A DNA stretch of 64,000 bases, from the NCBI RefSeq assembly GCF_003255815.1, contig NC_037681.1, positions 69,173,053 through 69,237,052 of the forward strand, in the 5' to 3' direction. This document shows, one piece after another, positions 1 through 12,807 of this stretch. Below the pieces are notes generated by a model that was given only the letters and a program-made list of their open reading frames with translations, searched no databases and was not told the origin of the DNA. A program made the position numbers and the translations under genes. Position 1 is the first letter of the stretch. Each line of letters starts with the position of its first letter. The DNA comes from Theropithecus gelada. Taxonomy: Eukaryota; Chordata; Mammalia; Primates; Cercopithecidae.

Positions 1-240
1 TGCAGCTGGGTCTCCAGGCTTGGTCTGTTTGTCTCAAGATTAGCCCCTAGAACTTCTAACTAGGCACATAATTAGATATTGGCATACAGTTAGATAAATG
101 TGAAGGGACTATATGCAGTGAGAAGGGGAAGGACATGAAGTCTGTTTTCAGGCTAAGGGAAAAGGCTTCTGTAGTTTGCTTCAAGGTTAAGTCTTGAATC
201 CAAAGGGAAAGGAAAAAGAAAAGTTTTAAAATATATTTTG
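1..240. other. Intronic sequence with no recognised feature
   Basis: AT-rich intron of GTF2A1L upstream of the first visible exon. I see no exon, RNA gene or clear repeat. Confidence 0.5.
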
Positions 241-2510
241 AAGTTAAGCTGCCCAGTTACATCTTGAGTTAATTTTTGTATATGATAAAAGGTAGGAGTC
301 TAGTTCATTCTTCTGCATGTGGCTACCAGTTACCCCAGCACCATTTATTGTATAGGGAGTCCTTTCCCTATTGCTTATTTTTGTTGACTTTGTCAAAGAT
401 GAGATGGCTGTAGGTGTGTGGCTTTATATCAGAGTTCTCTATTCTGTTTCATTGATCTATATGTATGTTTTTGTACTGTTGCTATGCCATTTGGTTACTA
501 TAGCCTTATAGTATGTGTTGAAGTTCTGTAATATGAAGCTTCCAGCTGTATTCTTTTTTGCTTATGATTGTTTTGGCTGTTCAGGCTCCTTGTTGGTTGC
601 ATATGAATTTTAGAATAGTTTTTATCTAGTTCTGTGAAAAATGACATTGGTAGTTTGATAGGAATAGCATTGAATCTGTAGATTGCTTTAGGATGTATGG
701 CCATTTTAATGATATTGATTCTTGTATTCCATGAGCTTGAGTGTTTCTCCATTTGTTTGTGTCATCTTTGATTTCTTTCAGCAGTGTTTTGTAGTTCTCC
801 TTGTAGAGATCGTTCTCTTCCTTGATTAGATGTGTTCCTAGGTATTTTATTTTTGCGTGTGGCTATTGTAAATGGGATTGTGTTCTTGATTTGGCGTTCA
901 GCTTGAACGTTGTTGGTGTAAAGAAATGCTACTAATTTTATACATTGGTTTTGTGTCCTGAAACTTAACTGAAGTCATGTATTAGTTCTAGGAGTCTTTT
1001 GGTGAAGTCCTTAGGGTTTTCTAGGTATAAGACCATATTATCAGCAAAGAGAGATAGTTTGACTTCTTTTCCTATTTGGATGCCTTTTACTTTTTCTCTT
1101 GAGTGATTGCTCTATACTTCCAGTATTATATTGAATAGGAGTGGTGAGATTGGGCATCCTTGTCTTGTTCTGGTTCTCAGGGAGAATGCTTCCAATTTTT
1201 GCCCATTTAGCATGATGTTGGCTGTAAGTTTGTCATAGATTGCTCCTATTATTTTGAGGTATGTTCCTTCAGTGCCTAGTTTCTTGAGGGTTTTTCTTTT
1301 ATCCTGAAGTCATGTTGGATTTTGCCAAAAGCTTTTTCCATGTATTTTGAGATGATCATAGGTTTTTGCTTTTAATTCTGTTTGTATGTTTTAATTCTGT
1401 TTATTGTATTTGTCAATAAATCATATTTATTGATTTGTGTGTGTTAAACCAACTTTACAACCCAGGAATGAAGCTTATTTAGTTGTGGTGAGTTAACTTT
1501 TGATGTGCTGCTGAATTCAGTTTCCTAGTATTTTGTTGAGGATTTTTGCTCTATGTTCATCAGGGATATTGGCCTATACTTTTCTTTTCTTTTCTTTTTT
1601 TCATCATGTCTTTTCCAGGTTTTGGTATAAGGGTGATGCTGGTTTCACAGAATGAGTTAGAGAGGAGTCCCTTCTCAACATTTTGGAATAGTTTTCAGCA
1701 TATTTGGAGTAGTATCAGCACTGCTTTGAACATCTGGTAGAATTCAGCTGTGAGTCCGTCTGGTCTGGGGCTTCTTTTGGGTGGTAGGTTTTTTATTACT
1801 AATTCAATTTTGGAACTCAATATTGGTCTGTTCAGAGTTTTAATTTCTTCCTGATTCAATCTTGGGAGATTTTGTTTCTAGGAATTTATCAATTTCCTCT
1901 AGATTTTCTAGTTTTGTATGTAGAGGTGTTCTAATAGTCTCTGAGGATCTTTTGTATTTCTGTGGGATTGGTTGTAATGTCATCTTTGTCATTTCTGACT
2001 GTGCTTATTGGAATCTTCCCTTTTTTTCCTTTGTTAATCTAGTTAGTGTTCTATCAATTTTGTTTATCCTTTCAGAGAACCAGGTTTTGGTTTCATTGAT
2101 TCTTTTTCTCCCCCTTAATGATCACTGTCAGAAAATCATTGATTCTTTATATGGATTTTTGGATCTCAATTTTGTTGTATCTCACTCCTATTGTAGTTAC
2201 TTCTTTTCATCTGGCTCCAGGGTTAGTTCTTGTTTTCCTAGTTCCTTTAGGTGTGATGTTAAATTGTTAATTTGAGATCTTTCCAACTTTTGGTAGTAGG
2301 CATTTAGTACTATACAGTTTCCTCCTAACACTGCTTTTGCTTCATCTCAGAGATTTTTGGTGTGTTGTGTCTGTTTTCATTTATTTCAAAGAATTTTTTG
2401 ATTTCTGCCTTAACTTTGTTGTTTACCCGAAAGTCATTCAGGAGCAAGTTTTAAAATTTCCGTGTAATTGTGTGATTTGGAGAAATCTTGGTATAGTTTT
2501 GTTTTAGTTG
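241..2510 (-). mobile_element. Old L1 (LINE-1), 3' half of an interrupted copy, antisense
   Basis: The reverse strand aligns by eye with ORF2 of the near-intact L1 at 47673-53851: the 'ccagcaccatttattgta' stretch near 340 parallels 48929, and the 'gaataggagtggtgaga' stretch near 1130 parallels 49726. It is heavily mutated, with many stops. It lacks the ORF2 C-terminal region and 3'UTR, because homology begins abruptly near 241. It continues on the far side of the TPT1 pseudogene at ~3943. Confidence 0.85.
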
Positions 2511-3942
2511 TTTTTTTGCTTCCAACTGTATTAGTCTGTTTTTATTCTTTTGGTAATGTCTTCCAGAGTTAACTACTTCTGTTGTAGGTGATAAAATGTA
2601 AAAGGCCCTACTTCAGATGTTGATACTGCTATGAGCGTGGTCTCTTCCTTTACTCAACTGAGAATTAAAACTTTTGATTCTTTTTTATATCCCAGTCCCA
2701 GAAGTAATTCCTTCTATAGAAGTTATCTACTGATAGTCTTATTCATCCTATTAGTGGCTTAAAACCAGGCTCTAACCTCTACAGGAACACTGTAGGATGC
2801 ATTTAGCATAAACATATATTAAATTAAAAAGGATTCTTTAAGTGCGTTTTATTTTTAGACAACCTACATGACAAGTTTTTTTTTTTTTTTTTTTTTTGGA
2901 GACGGTGTCTTACTCTGTCACCAGGCTAAAGTGCAGTGGCATGATCTTGGCTCGCTGCAAACTCCGACTCCCTGGTTCAAGCGATTCTCCTGCCTCAGCC
3001 TGCCAAGTAGCTGGGATTATAGGCATGTTCCACCAGGCCCAGCTAATTTTTGTATTTTTAGTAGAGACAGGGTTTCACCATGTTGGCCAGGATGGTCTCC
3101 AACTCCTGACCTTGTGATCCGCCCACCTCAGACTCCCAAAGTGTTGTGATTACAGGTGTGAGCCACCATGCCGGCTGACATGTTTTTCTTAAAAGCAATG
3201 CTTCCACTCCAAATATATAATGGTCAAAATAAATGAAGAGCTTGAGATGACATCAGTCTAATTTATCTTAAGTCATTGTGTCCTGTGGGTGATAGGCGGC
3301 AGGCAGTTATGAAGACAGGTGATAGAACTAAAGAAATTGCCAATTGGTTAACATTTTTCCATTTCTAAACCATCTTTAAATAAAATCATATACAGGGTCA
3401 CACCATCCTCATGGCAGAGCAACCATGCCATCTGGATTCACATTTTTACCAGTAAAAAACTGGTAGTTGTTGAAATTAATAAGATGTGCTTGGTTTGTTC
3501 TACAGCCTCTGTCATAAAAGGTTTTACTGTTTAGGTCTCTGTTCTTCAAGTTGGTCTTTGATTGATTTTATGTAATCTTTGATGTATTTCTTGTAGGCTT
3601 CTTTTGTGAAGTTTGTTTCCTGCAAGTGATGGTTCATGACAGTATCAACATAAGTGATTAATGTGCTTTCGGTACCTTCACCCTCAGGGCCTTCTGCGGA
3701 GGCATTTCTGTCAGTGTCACCCTCTGTCCTACTGACCGTCTTCCTCCCCACCCCCCATCCCACTTACATGCACAGACCGCTTGCAATCTCCCAGATATTG
3801 TACATGTTGGAGAACAGCTCATCATGGCTAATAAGGTCCGGGTAGATAACATGATGGCGGCTGAAGGGAGACGCAGTGATGCTGGCTTAGCAGGATTCCA
3901 GAGATCAGAGTGAACATGATGCAGCTGGAGCAGTGCTTGGTG
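2511..3942 (-). pseudogene. TPT1: TPT1 (TCTP) processed pseudogene, long-3'UTR form, inserted in an L1
   Basis: This is an intronless retrocopy of the translationally controlled tumour protein mRNA. Reading the minus strand, the start codon is at 3852-3850 after a GC-rich 5'UTR related to TPT1's. Recognisable protein blocks include NASAEGPEGEGTEST and MNHHLQETNFTKEAYKKYIK; the native stop falls near 3350-3348. It is broken: a base is lost at codon 2, which shifts frame; the residues around DDSLIGG are missing; and there are premature stops. The 3'UTR continues past the Alu at 2876-3175 to a reversed AATAAA (2541-2546) and a short T run (2511-2517). This is consistent with the longer of the two TPT1 polyadenylated mRNAs. 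No product is expected. Confidence 0.9.
2876..3175 (-). mobile_element. Alu, antisense, inserted in the TPT1 pseudogene 3'UTR
   Basis: It runs from the T tail at 2876 to the reversed Alu 5' end at ccggc (3175). It splits TPT1-derived 3'UTR sequence around an acatgaca-like target, so it is younger than the pseudogene. Confidence 0.92.
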
Positions 3943-4622
3943 GGAAGCAGGAGTGGGTGGAAAAGGGGATTTCTATTTTTATTCCTCTGTGGTCCATAAG
4001 TATGGTTGGTATGATGTTCATTTTTTGGAATTTATTGAGATTTGCTTTATGGCTGAGCCTATGGTCGGTTGTGGAGTATGTTCCATGTGCAGATGATGGG
4101 AGTATTATTCTGTGGTCAATGGGTGGAGTATTCTATAGATGTCCATGAGGTCCAGTTGGTCAAGTTTAAATTCAGAATTCCTTTGTTAGTTTTCTGCCTC
4201 AATGATCTAATGTTTTTAGTAGGGTGTTGAAATCCCCCACTATTATCGTGTGTGTGGCTGTATAAGAGTTTTGTAGGTCTAGAAGTACTTGTTTGTGATT
4301 CTGGGTGCTCCAATTTTGGATGAGTGTATATTTAGGATAGTTAAGCCTTCTTGTTGAATTGAAGGCTTTATCATTATATAATGGCCTTCTTTGTATTTTT
4401 TTTTTATTGTTGTTGGTTTAAAGTCTGTTTTGTCTGATATAATAATAGTGACCTGTGCTCTTTTTTGTTTTCTATTTGCTTGGTGGATCACTCTTCAGCC
4501 CTTTATTTTGAGCCTATGGGTGTTATTACGTGCCTCTTGTTTTTTATACAACTTACCACTTTGTGTCTTTTTAGTGGAGTGTTTAGACCATTTACATTCA
4601 AGGTTAATATTGATATGTGAGG

Positions 4623-4912
4623 GTTTTTTTATTCAGATGGAGTCTTGCTCTATCACTCAGGCTGGAGTGCGGTGGCACAATCTCAGCTCACTATAACTTT
4701 TGTCTCCGGGTTCAAGACATTCTCCTGCCTCAGCTTCCTGAGTAGCTGGGACTGCAGGCAAGCATCACCACACCTGGCTAATTTTTGTATTTTTAGTAGA
4801 GACAGGGTTTCACCATGTTGCCAGGCTGATCATGAACTCCTTACCTCAAGTGATCTGCCTGCCTCGGCCTCCCATAGTGTTGGGATTACAGGCATGAGTC
4901 ACTGTCTCTGAC
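4623..4912 (-). mobile_element. Alu, antisense, inserted in L1
   Basis: Reversed Alu with a T tail at 4623, flanked by imperfect 12-bp target duplications (tgatatgtgagg at 4611 and tgatacgtaagg at 4913). The L1 sequence resumes immediately afterwards. Confidence 0.92.
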
Positions 4913-5474
4913 TGATACGTAAGGTTTTGATCCTATCGTGAAATTGTTAGCTGGTTGCTTTGTAGTTTCTTTTGTGTGGTTACTTTATAGGGTCTGTGTG
5001 CTTAAGTGTGTTTTCATGGTAGCTGGCATTGGTCTTTTGTTTCCATGTTTAGAGCTCCCTTAAGGAGCTCTTGTAATGGTGGTCTAGTCGTAGCTAATTC
5101 CTTTAATGCTTGCATGTCTGGAAAAGCTTTTATTTCTGCTGTGCTTATGAAACTTAACTTGGCAGGGTATGAAATTCTTGATTGGAATTTCTTTTCATTA
5201 AGAATACTGAAAATAGGCCCCTTGTCTGTCCTGGCTTGTAAGATTTCTGCTGAGACGTCTGCTTTTAGCCTAAAGGGTTTCCTTTTGTACATGATCTCAC
5301 CTTTTTCTCTAGCTGCCTTTAAGATTTTTTCTTTAGAATTGACCTCGGACATTCTGGGAGGGCAGGGGCCATGAAGAGTGGGGCCAGACTGGGCACATCC
5401 ATCTACAGGTCCCTCAGTGGCAGGTACAAGAACTGATGCTGAGGGAGAATCCACTGGGCAGCCACCAGGTGCCC

Positions 5475-5960
5475 AGAGGTGTATCTAGGCATGGAACTGG
5501 AGAACCTCCTTGCCCCAGGTTCTCTGCACAATGATGGGGGGCAGCCTAAAATTCTAATCCAGGGAAGTGAGTGCTCCAGATACCTGGAGATCTGTCTGGG
5601 CATGGAGTGGAGAGGGCCTCCCTGCATCAAGATCTCTGCATAGGAGAGGTGGGATGACTCAGGCTACTGGACCAGGCAAGCAGGTGCTATGAATACCTGG
5701 AGATCTGCCTAGGTGTGTAGCAGACAGAGCCCCCTTGCACCAGGATCTCTGCACAGGAAGGGTGGAGTGGGTCAGGCTGTTAATCAAGGTGAGTGGCTGC
5801 TCCAAAGGTCTGGACATCTGCCTGGGCATGGAGTGGAGATGACCCTGCTGCACCATGATCTCTGTCCATGAAAGATGAGTGATTCAGGCTGCTGGTTCAG
5901 GCAAGTGAGTGCCCTGAATGCCTGGATTTCTGCCTGAGGGTGGAGCAGAGGGGACCCCAC
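5475..5960 (-). repeat. Tandem array of ~112-bp units inside the old L1 5'UTR
   Basis: The motif ggagatctgcctgggcatgg and its variants recur at 5475, 5586, 5699, 5812 and 5924, giving spacings of 111, 113, 113 and 112 bases. Each unit also carries a 'ctgcaccaggatctctg'-like segment and a 'gactcaggctgctgg'-like segment. L1 5'UTRs of older subfamilies can carry such monomer-like repeats; units here have diverged by substitution. Confidence 0.85.
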
Positions 5961-6630
5961 TTCACCTCAATCCCAGGGGAACAGGCAGGGGTACCAAGTG
6001 ATGGCACACACAGTTCAGTTTCAGATTGCCAAGCTGGCCATGGTTGCAAGTCTCATTGCCCAGGAGAAACTGCAGTGGTAGCAGCTCTCCTCCCACTCCA
6101 AGCTTGCAATAGGGAAGAGTATAATTCCAGTACCTACTTCTGAGGTGCTTTCCACCTCAGAAGTGGTGGAGGCTGTGGAGACTACTATCCTGCTCCCGAG
6201 CAGGTGCTCTAGTCTCTGGCCCAAGAGTAAAATGCTTGTATGGCCATGCAGCTGGGTTGCTTAGAACGGCTGACTTTGTACGCACCCAGATTAAAAATGG
6301 CATCCTGTGCTTGGTCCTATGTCTGGGAAAGTGTCTGCAGCTTCTTCTAGTGTTTTTCCCTCACAGTGTCTCCAGCCCTCTCCCCAGGTTAGCTTCAGGG
6401 CTTGGGAGAAAAAAAAAATTCTCCCTCAGCCTGAGTTGCTCTGATCTCCAGTGGAAAGGTGAGTCACTGAGGGAGGCTGTCTCTCTCTCTCATGTACTGG
6501 GGCTTCACTTACTTTCATCAGCCAAATGCCATCACAGTGACTGTTTGGTGGGATTCTCATCTCTGGGATTTGGAGTATCCTGCATGATTCCAGTGGATTC
6601 CCATTTTCCTTCTTGAATTAAAGCTCACAC

Positions 6631-7222
6631 CATTGATCTTTATTTACTATTTTGTTATATCGAAATGGAGGAGGCCTGCTAACAGGCGTTAATCTGCCTT
6701 AGAAAAAAAGGCTATATTAACTCTCAACTTAAACAATGGCACAAATGCTTTTCCTTGTACTTTTTGTACTTCTGTATGCTACAGAAATGCTTTATCTTTC
6801 TATTTCACCTCATAAAATATTAAAAGGAAGTATACTTGCTAGTTGAAATTTAGTATAATTAATAATTCTTAGATTATGCAAAGGACTTTCTTATCTTAAG
6901 TGAAATATCTTTGTGGTTGTTCATGCTGTTTTTGTCTGTTGTGTTATTTTAACGGCGAGTAGCAATGGAGAATAAAGAGACCACTTGCAAGGTTTGGTGC
7001 TACTACCTTAATTCATGCTAAGATGTCTACAGTTTTACTTGTTATTCCTTTTGCATCATCAGTTCAAATGTCAACAAAACCAAATACAAATACTAAATGA
7101 GAAAAAGGCATACTTTGTCTTGGTATTATGAAAATAGTTTTGACCTTATGAACACACTGAAAATGGTCTTAGGTACCCTCAGTGGTTTGTATATTACACT
7201 CCGAGAACTGTTGTTCTGCACT
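6631..7222. other. Intronic sequence, no feature recognised
   Basis: AT-rich single-copy-looking intron. No exon signal or repeat was recognised. Confidence 0.5.
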
Positions 7223-7356
7223 TAGGGTGACTATATGTAATTTATAATCTAGTTTTGAGAGAGAGAGAAATGGGATTCTATTAATAATTACCTCAGAATA
7301 ACTAACAGGTGTAAACTGGGACTGTCCTGGGCGAACTGGGACGTGTAGTCACCCTA
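7223..7356. mobile_element. Short DNA-transposon-like element (MITE) with perfect terminal inverted repeats
   Basis: TAGGGTGACTA at 7223-7233 is matched by the exact reverse complement TAGTCACCCTA at 7346-7356, bounding 134 bases with no coding capacity. The inner 'actgggactgtcctggg' segment resembles non-autonomous mammalian DNA transposons. I do not assign a family. Confidence 0.6.
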
Positions 7357-7914
7357 TGATTACCTTATTTCTAGGGGACTTCAAGTCAGCTTCTGTGTTT
7401 GGTCTTCATGTCACATGATCTTTTTGAAATGATACTATCAGTCATGATGGAAGGAAGGGAAGGGAAGAACAGGGACACTGAGACTTTTGTGGTGGCTTTC
7501 ATATTTGAGCATTAAAACTCTTAAAATATAGGTGTTAAACTATATGTCCAATTGTTCTTCAACTTAGATGTGTTGAAAATTTCAGCAATGTGGTTGGTTC
7601 TTTAGGTGATTTGAGAGTTAGAATATTGTTTGGTCATCAGGAGACATCTTTTATGCTAATGAGTATTCACAAAGAAGAAATTCACCTGTTTCTGTATTTC
7701 ATGAATCATGTAATTTTATTTGGATTGGTTCAAAGATGATCCAAGAATCACAAAACTATAACTGCCACAATGTATCAAAGGATTTTTGATGGTGAATAAG
7801 AAACAATACACTTATGAATGTGGATATTGTTATGCCATGTTAGTGTATTACAACATTCTTTAAATTATGTTTGTGGAATTGAATTCTTGCTATGTTAAAA
7901 TTTATTGTTAAATT
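7357..7914. other. Intronic sequence, no feature recognised
   Basis: No repeat or coding signal seen up to the L1 target duplication at 7915. Confidence 0.5.
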
Positions 7915-7926
7915 TACTATTTCTAG

Positions 7927-10900
7927 TGAGAACAAAGGTACAATGCACCAGAATCTCTGGGACACAGCTAAGGCAGTGTTAAGAGGGAAATTCATAGCAC
8001 TAAATGCCCACATCAAAAAGTTAGAGAGATTTCAAATTAAGAATGTAACATCACAATTGAAAGAATCAGAGAAGCAAGAACAAATCAGCCCTAAAGCTAG
8101 CAGAAGACCAAAATTAGAGCGGAACTGAAGGAAATCAAGGCACAAAAAACCATTCAGAAGATTAATGAATCCAGGAGTTGGTTTTTGAAAAAATTAATAA
8201 GATAGATAGACTGCTGGCTAGACTAATAAAGAGAGAAGATCCAAATAAACACAATTAGAAATGAAGGGATGTTACCACTGACCCCACAGAAATGAAAATA
8301 ACCATCAGAAACTATTGTGAAAAACACCTCTATGCACACAAACTAGAAAGCCTAGAAGAGATGAATAAATTCCTGAACACATACATCCTCCCAAGACTTA
8401 ACCAGGAAGAAATTGATTCCCTGAATAGTTCCTTATTGGAACTCCAAAATTGAATCAGTAATAAATAGCCTACCAACCAAAAAAAGCCCAAGATATGATG
8501 GATAAACAGCTGAGTTCTACCTGATGTACAAAAAGAACTGCTACTATTCTTACTGAAACTATTCCAAAAAATTGAGGAGAAAGGACTCCTCCCCAACCGA
8601 TTCTGTGAGGCCAGCATCATCCTGATACCAAAGCCTGGGAGAGACACAACAAAAAAGAAACCTTCAGGCCAATATTCCTGATGAACATCGCTGCAAAAAT
8701 CCTTAACAAAATACTTGATACTTGTAAACCAATTTTAGCAGCACATGAAAAAGCGAATCCACCATTATCAAGTAGGCTTTATCCCTGGAATGCAAAGTTG
8801 GTTCAACACACTGAAATCAATAAATGTGATTCATTACATAAACAAAACTAAAGACAGAAACCAAGTGTTTATCTCAATATATGCAGAAAAGGCTTTAGAT
8901 AAAATTCAACAGCCTTTCATGTTAAAAACTCAAGAAATTAGGTATTGAAGGAACATAACTCAAAATAATACAAGCCATCTATGACAAACCTACAGCCAAC
9001 ATTATACTGAATGGGGAAAAGCTGAATGCATTCCCCTTGAAAACAGCACAAGACAAGTATGCCCTCTCTCACCAGTCCTATTCAACATAGTATTGGAAGT
9101 CCTAGCTAGAGCCGTCAGGCAAGACAAAGAAATAAAGGACATCCAAATAGGAAGAGACGAAGTCAAACTGTCGCTATTTGCAGATGACATGACTCTATAT
9201 GTAGAAAACTCTATAGTCTTGGCCAAAAGCTCCTTCAGGTAATAAACAACTTCAGCAAAGTTTTAGGATACAAAAATCAATGTGCAAAAGTCACTAGCAT
9301 TCCTATATATCAACAATAGCCGAGCTGAGAGGCAAACCAGGAGGGCAATTCCATTGCCACAAAAAGAATAAAACACCTAGCAATACAGCTAACCAGGGAG
9401 GTGAAAGATCTTTTTTTTTTTGAGATGGAGTCTCGCTCTGTTGCCCAGGCTGGAGTGCAGTGGCCGGATTTCAGCTCACTGCAAGCTCTGCCTCCCGGGT
9501 TTACGCCATTCTCCTGCCTCAGCCTCCCAAGTAGCTGGGACTACAGGCGCCTGCCACCTCGCCCGGCTAGTTTTTTGTATTTTTTAGTAGAGACGAGGTT
9601 TCACCGTGGAAAGCTCTTTACAATGAGAATTACAAAACACTGCTCAAAGAAATCAGAGAAGACACAAAAAAATGGGAAAACATCACATGCTCATGGATAG
9701 GAAGAATCAATATTATTAAAATGGCCATACTACCCAAAACAATGTACAGATTCAATGCTATTCCTATCAAATTCCAATGAAATTATTCACAGAACTGGAA
9801 AACACTATTTTAAAATTCATATGGAACTAACAAAGAGCGTGAATAGCCGAGGCAATCCTAAACAAAAAGGACAAAGCTGGAGGCATCACATTACCTGACT
9901 TAACACTATACTACAGGGCCATGGTAACCAAAACAGCATGGTACAGGCACAAAAACAGATCCATAGACTAATGGAACAGAATAGAGAGTCAGGAAGTAAG
10001 GCTGCACATCTATAGCCATCTGACCTTTGACAAAGTCAACAAAAGTAAGCAATGGGGAAAGGACTCTCAATTCAATAAATGGTGCTGGGATAACTGGCTA
10101 GCCATATGCAGAAGACTGAAGCTGGACCCCTTTCTTATATCACATACAAAAATAAACTCAAGATGGATTAAAGACTTAAATGTAAAACCCCAAATTGTAA
10201 AAACCCTAGAAAACAACCTAGGCAATACCATCTTGGACATAGGAACGGGCAAAGATTTCATGACAAAGACACCAAAAGCAATCACAAGAAAAGCAAAAAT
10301 TTACAAGTGAGATCTAATTAAACTTAAGAGTTTCTGCACAGTGAAACAAACTATCAACAGAGGAAGCAGCCTACAGAATGGGAGAAAATATTTGCAAACT
10401 ATGCATCTGATAAAGGTCTAATATTCAGCATCTATAAGGAACTTAAATTTACAAGAGAAAAACAAACAGTCCCATTAAAAAGTGGGTAAAGGACACGAAC
10501 AGATACTTTTCAAAAGAAGACATGCATGCAGCCAACAAGCATATGGAAAAAAGCTCAATATTACTGATCATTAGAGAAATGCAAATCAAAAATACAAGGA
10601 GATACCATCTCACACCAGTCCGAATGGCTATTGTTAAAAAGTAAAAAACTAGTAGATACTGGTGAGGTTGCAGAGAAAAGGAAATACTTATATACTGTTG
10701 GTGGGAGTGTAAATTAGTTCAGCCATTGTGGAAAACAGTATGGCAGTTCCTCAAAGAGCTAAAAGCGGAACTGCTATTTGACCCAGCAATCCCATTACTG
10801 GGTATATACTCAGAGGAATATAAAGCATTCTACCATAAAGATGCATGCGAATGTTCATTGCAGCATTTTTTCACAATAGCAAAGACAGGGAATAACCTAA

Positions 10901-11281
10901 ATGCTCATCAGTGACAGATTGGATAAAGGGAATGTGGTACGTGTATACCATGGATACTGTGCAGCCATAAAAAAGAATGAGATCATGTCTTTTGTGGGAA
11001 CACAGATGAAGCTGGAGGCTATTATCTTCAACAAACTAAAGCAGGAAAGACAACCAAATACTGCATGTTTTCACTTACAAGTGGGAGCTAGATGATGAGA
11101 ACTCATGAACCCAAGGAAACAACAGACACTGGGTCTGGTTAAGGGTGGAGGGTGATAACTACTGGGTACTGGACTTAATTCCTTGGTAATGAAATAATCT
11201 GTACAACAAACCCCTGTGACATGAATTTACCTGTGCAACAAACCTTCACATGTACCCCTGAACTTAAAAGTTAAAAAAATG
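7927..11281 (+). mobile_element. 5'-truncated L1, sense orientation, degenerate ORF2
   Basis: It begins within ORF2 (sequence parallel to ENKDTTYQNLWD of the intact copy) and continues through the reverse-transcriptase and Cys-rich regions to a typical L1 3'UTR ending in A-rich sequence at ~11280. Many frameshifts and stops are present. It is flanked by 12-bp target-site duplications, tactatttctag at 7915-7926 and tagtatttctag at 11282-11293 (11/12 identical), which fixes both ends. An AluY interrupts it at 9411. Confidence 0.93.
9411..9609 (-). mobile_element. 5'-truncated AluY, antisense, within L1
   Basis: Only the 3' ~200 bases of a young-looking Alu (CpG-rich, ggccggatttcagctcactg type) are present, reversed. 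The L1 resumes at 9610 with a short duplication (aaagatctt / aaagctctt). Absence of the left-monomer end together with a duplication indicates 5' truncation at insertion. Confidence 0.88.
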
Positions 11282-11476
11282 TAGTATTTCTAGATCATAT
11301 ATGTGAAGATGAAAGTTATGACACTTTTAGTTTGAGTAAAAATACATACTCATTTAAAACTTACTTTGTTATTAAAACCATCTTGAATATTAAAATTTGT
11401 TTCACATACATTTAAAGGTATATTATGAACATGTAAAAATAATTTGTTATTTTTATATGATTTATATAAGAGAGTC

Positions 11477-11547
11477 AGTGCTACCTTGACTTACTAAGGA
11501 CAATCTAGGTGTTTTGTTATGGATTTCCAAAGTACAGTGTGGTTGAT
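11477..11547 (+). repeat. 71-bp direct repeat, copy 1
   Basis: Pairs with 12808-12878. The two copies have the same length and I count four mismatches. They share agtgctaccttgact at the start and ggatttccaaagtacag in the middle. Not recognised as any interspersed repeat family. Confidence 0.85.
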
Positions 11548-12807
11548 CAGAAGTTATTTTTATACGTTCAATTATATAACTTGTTAGTTTAGTATCAAAA
11601 TTAAGTAGGAGCTGCATGAAACTTCATTATAAAACTGTTCAATGCTTTTATTCCAATGTCTATAAAGAAACTTTAAAAACTCTCTTATAGTCCTGTTTGA
11701 TTTATTTAAATATAGAGAATTATCTTACAGGATTTATTGCAAGTATTTAAAAGAGGATGATTGTTGCTATTTTTTCTCAAGGAATTCGTTTAATTGCTTT
11801 AGACAATGTGTTAACAGATTTTTGTTTCCTCTCAGGCTATTACTTAAGCTGTAGCAGCTTAAGCTTTGCTCACTTCAGCTAATGAAGACTAATACCATTG
11901 TGTTCCTGCCAGTTCAATTCTTTCTAATTTAGCTTTTCTAAGATAATGCCTGTTAATAAGCAAAGTCATAGATGAACAGAGGATAAAAACAATTCTGTGC
12001 TTCATTAACCATCAATCTGTAGCCTTTCTTCTGTTGTCTTAACGTGGAAGGAATGGTTAGTTTAAAAAAATGTTAGCTTTTATGAGTTGTTTGTTTATGA
12101 GTTGTTTTATGTGATGGAGTGATTCTAATGTCAGGAACAGATCTTTGGGGCAATTTTCCTTAATGCAGTATGTGAAAAACAAGCCATAATAAATATTACA
12201 TTAACACATAAACATGCTAAAGTTTGTGTTTTTATTAAAGATGAGGGAAAATGACATTCTAACCACCATATTTAGTCACGTTTAGGTAAAATGAACCTTG
12301 AGTATCTAAGGTATATGATTACATTGATCAACTAAGATCCCTCTACTGTAGTTACTATTTTTTCTTTACACTTATTTTTAAATGATAGTTTACATTTACA
12401 ACTAGCTGGTCAGTCTTTGAGATGTATTATAAATGAAAGGCTGGTTAGCACAGAAAAACTGGTAGATAATAAAGGAAAGATATATGGGATTGTAGCTCTA
12501 ATGTAGGTCGAGTTGTCAATCTGGGGATTTGTTTTTAGCAGTTGTACCTGTTTTACTGCAGAGACTTGAGGAGACATGTTCTTATTCTTTTGTTCCTAAA
12601 ACTATTCAGGTGTGCTTGCTTACTTGCCCAAAGTACTGTAAATAACTTTTCATAAAATAATGAATTGGAATTTATTTTGAACCTATACAATTTAGAATGG
12701 GTTTATGTTGGGTTACAAATTTATGCTCAATATGATAGTCTCTTGGAAATGTGCCTCTTTAATAAATACTACTTTTTCTCTCCAGTGAAGGGTTGTAAGA
12801 GAGATTT

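Larger units (their letters stand above)
3943..6630 (-). mobile_element. Old L1, 5' half (ORF2 start, ORF1, 5'UTR), antisense
   Basis: This continues the L1 at 241-2510. The stretch ~3960-4620 is ORF2 N-terminal sequence. The stretch 5014-5454 in reverse keeps a readable ORF1 C-terminal block (for example SEVNSKEKILKAAREKGE, and RISYPAKLSFIS), corresponding to the ORF1 RNA-binding/C-terminal domain. The remainder to ~6630 is 5'UTR with an internal tandem array. The copy is degenerate and not coding. The non-modern 5'UTR type suggests an older lineage (L1PB/L1MA-like), which I infer. Confidence 0.82.

Noticed and set aside
2868..3149. Open frames with SSWDYR...RDRVSPCWPG-like protein text, here and at many other sites (for example 9401, 24073, 26688, 59007)
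   Set aside because: These are translations of Alu elements, not genes.
5014..5454. 146-codon minus-strand frame
   Set aside because: It is a remnant of the ORF1 of a degenerate L1, with no intact start domain and no host gene.
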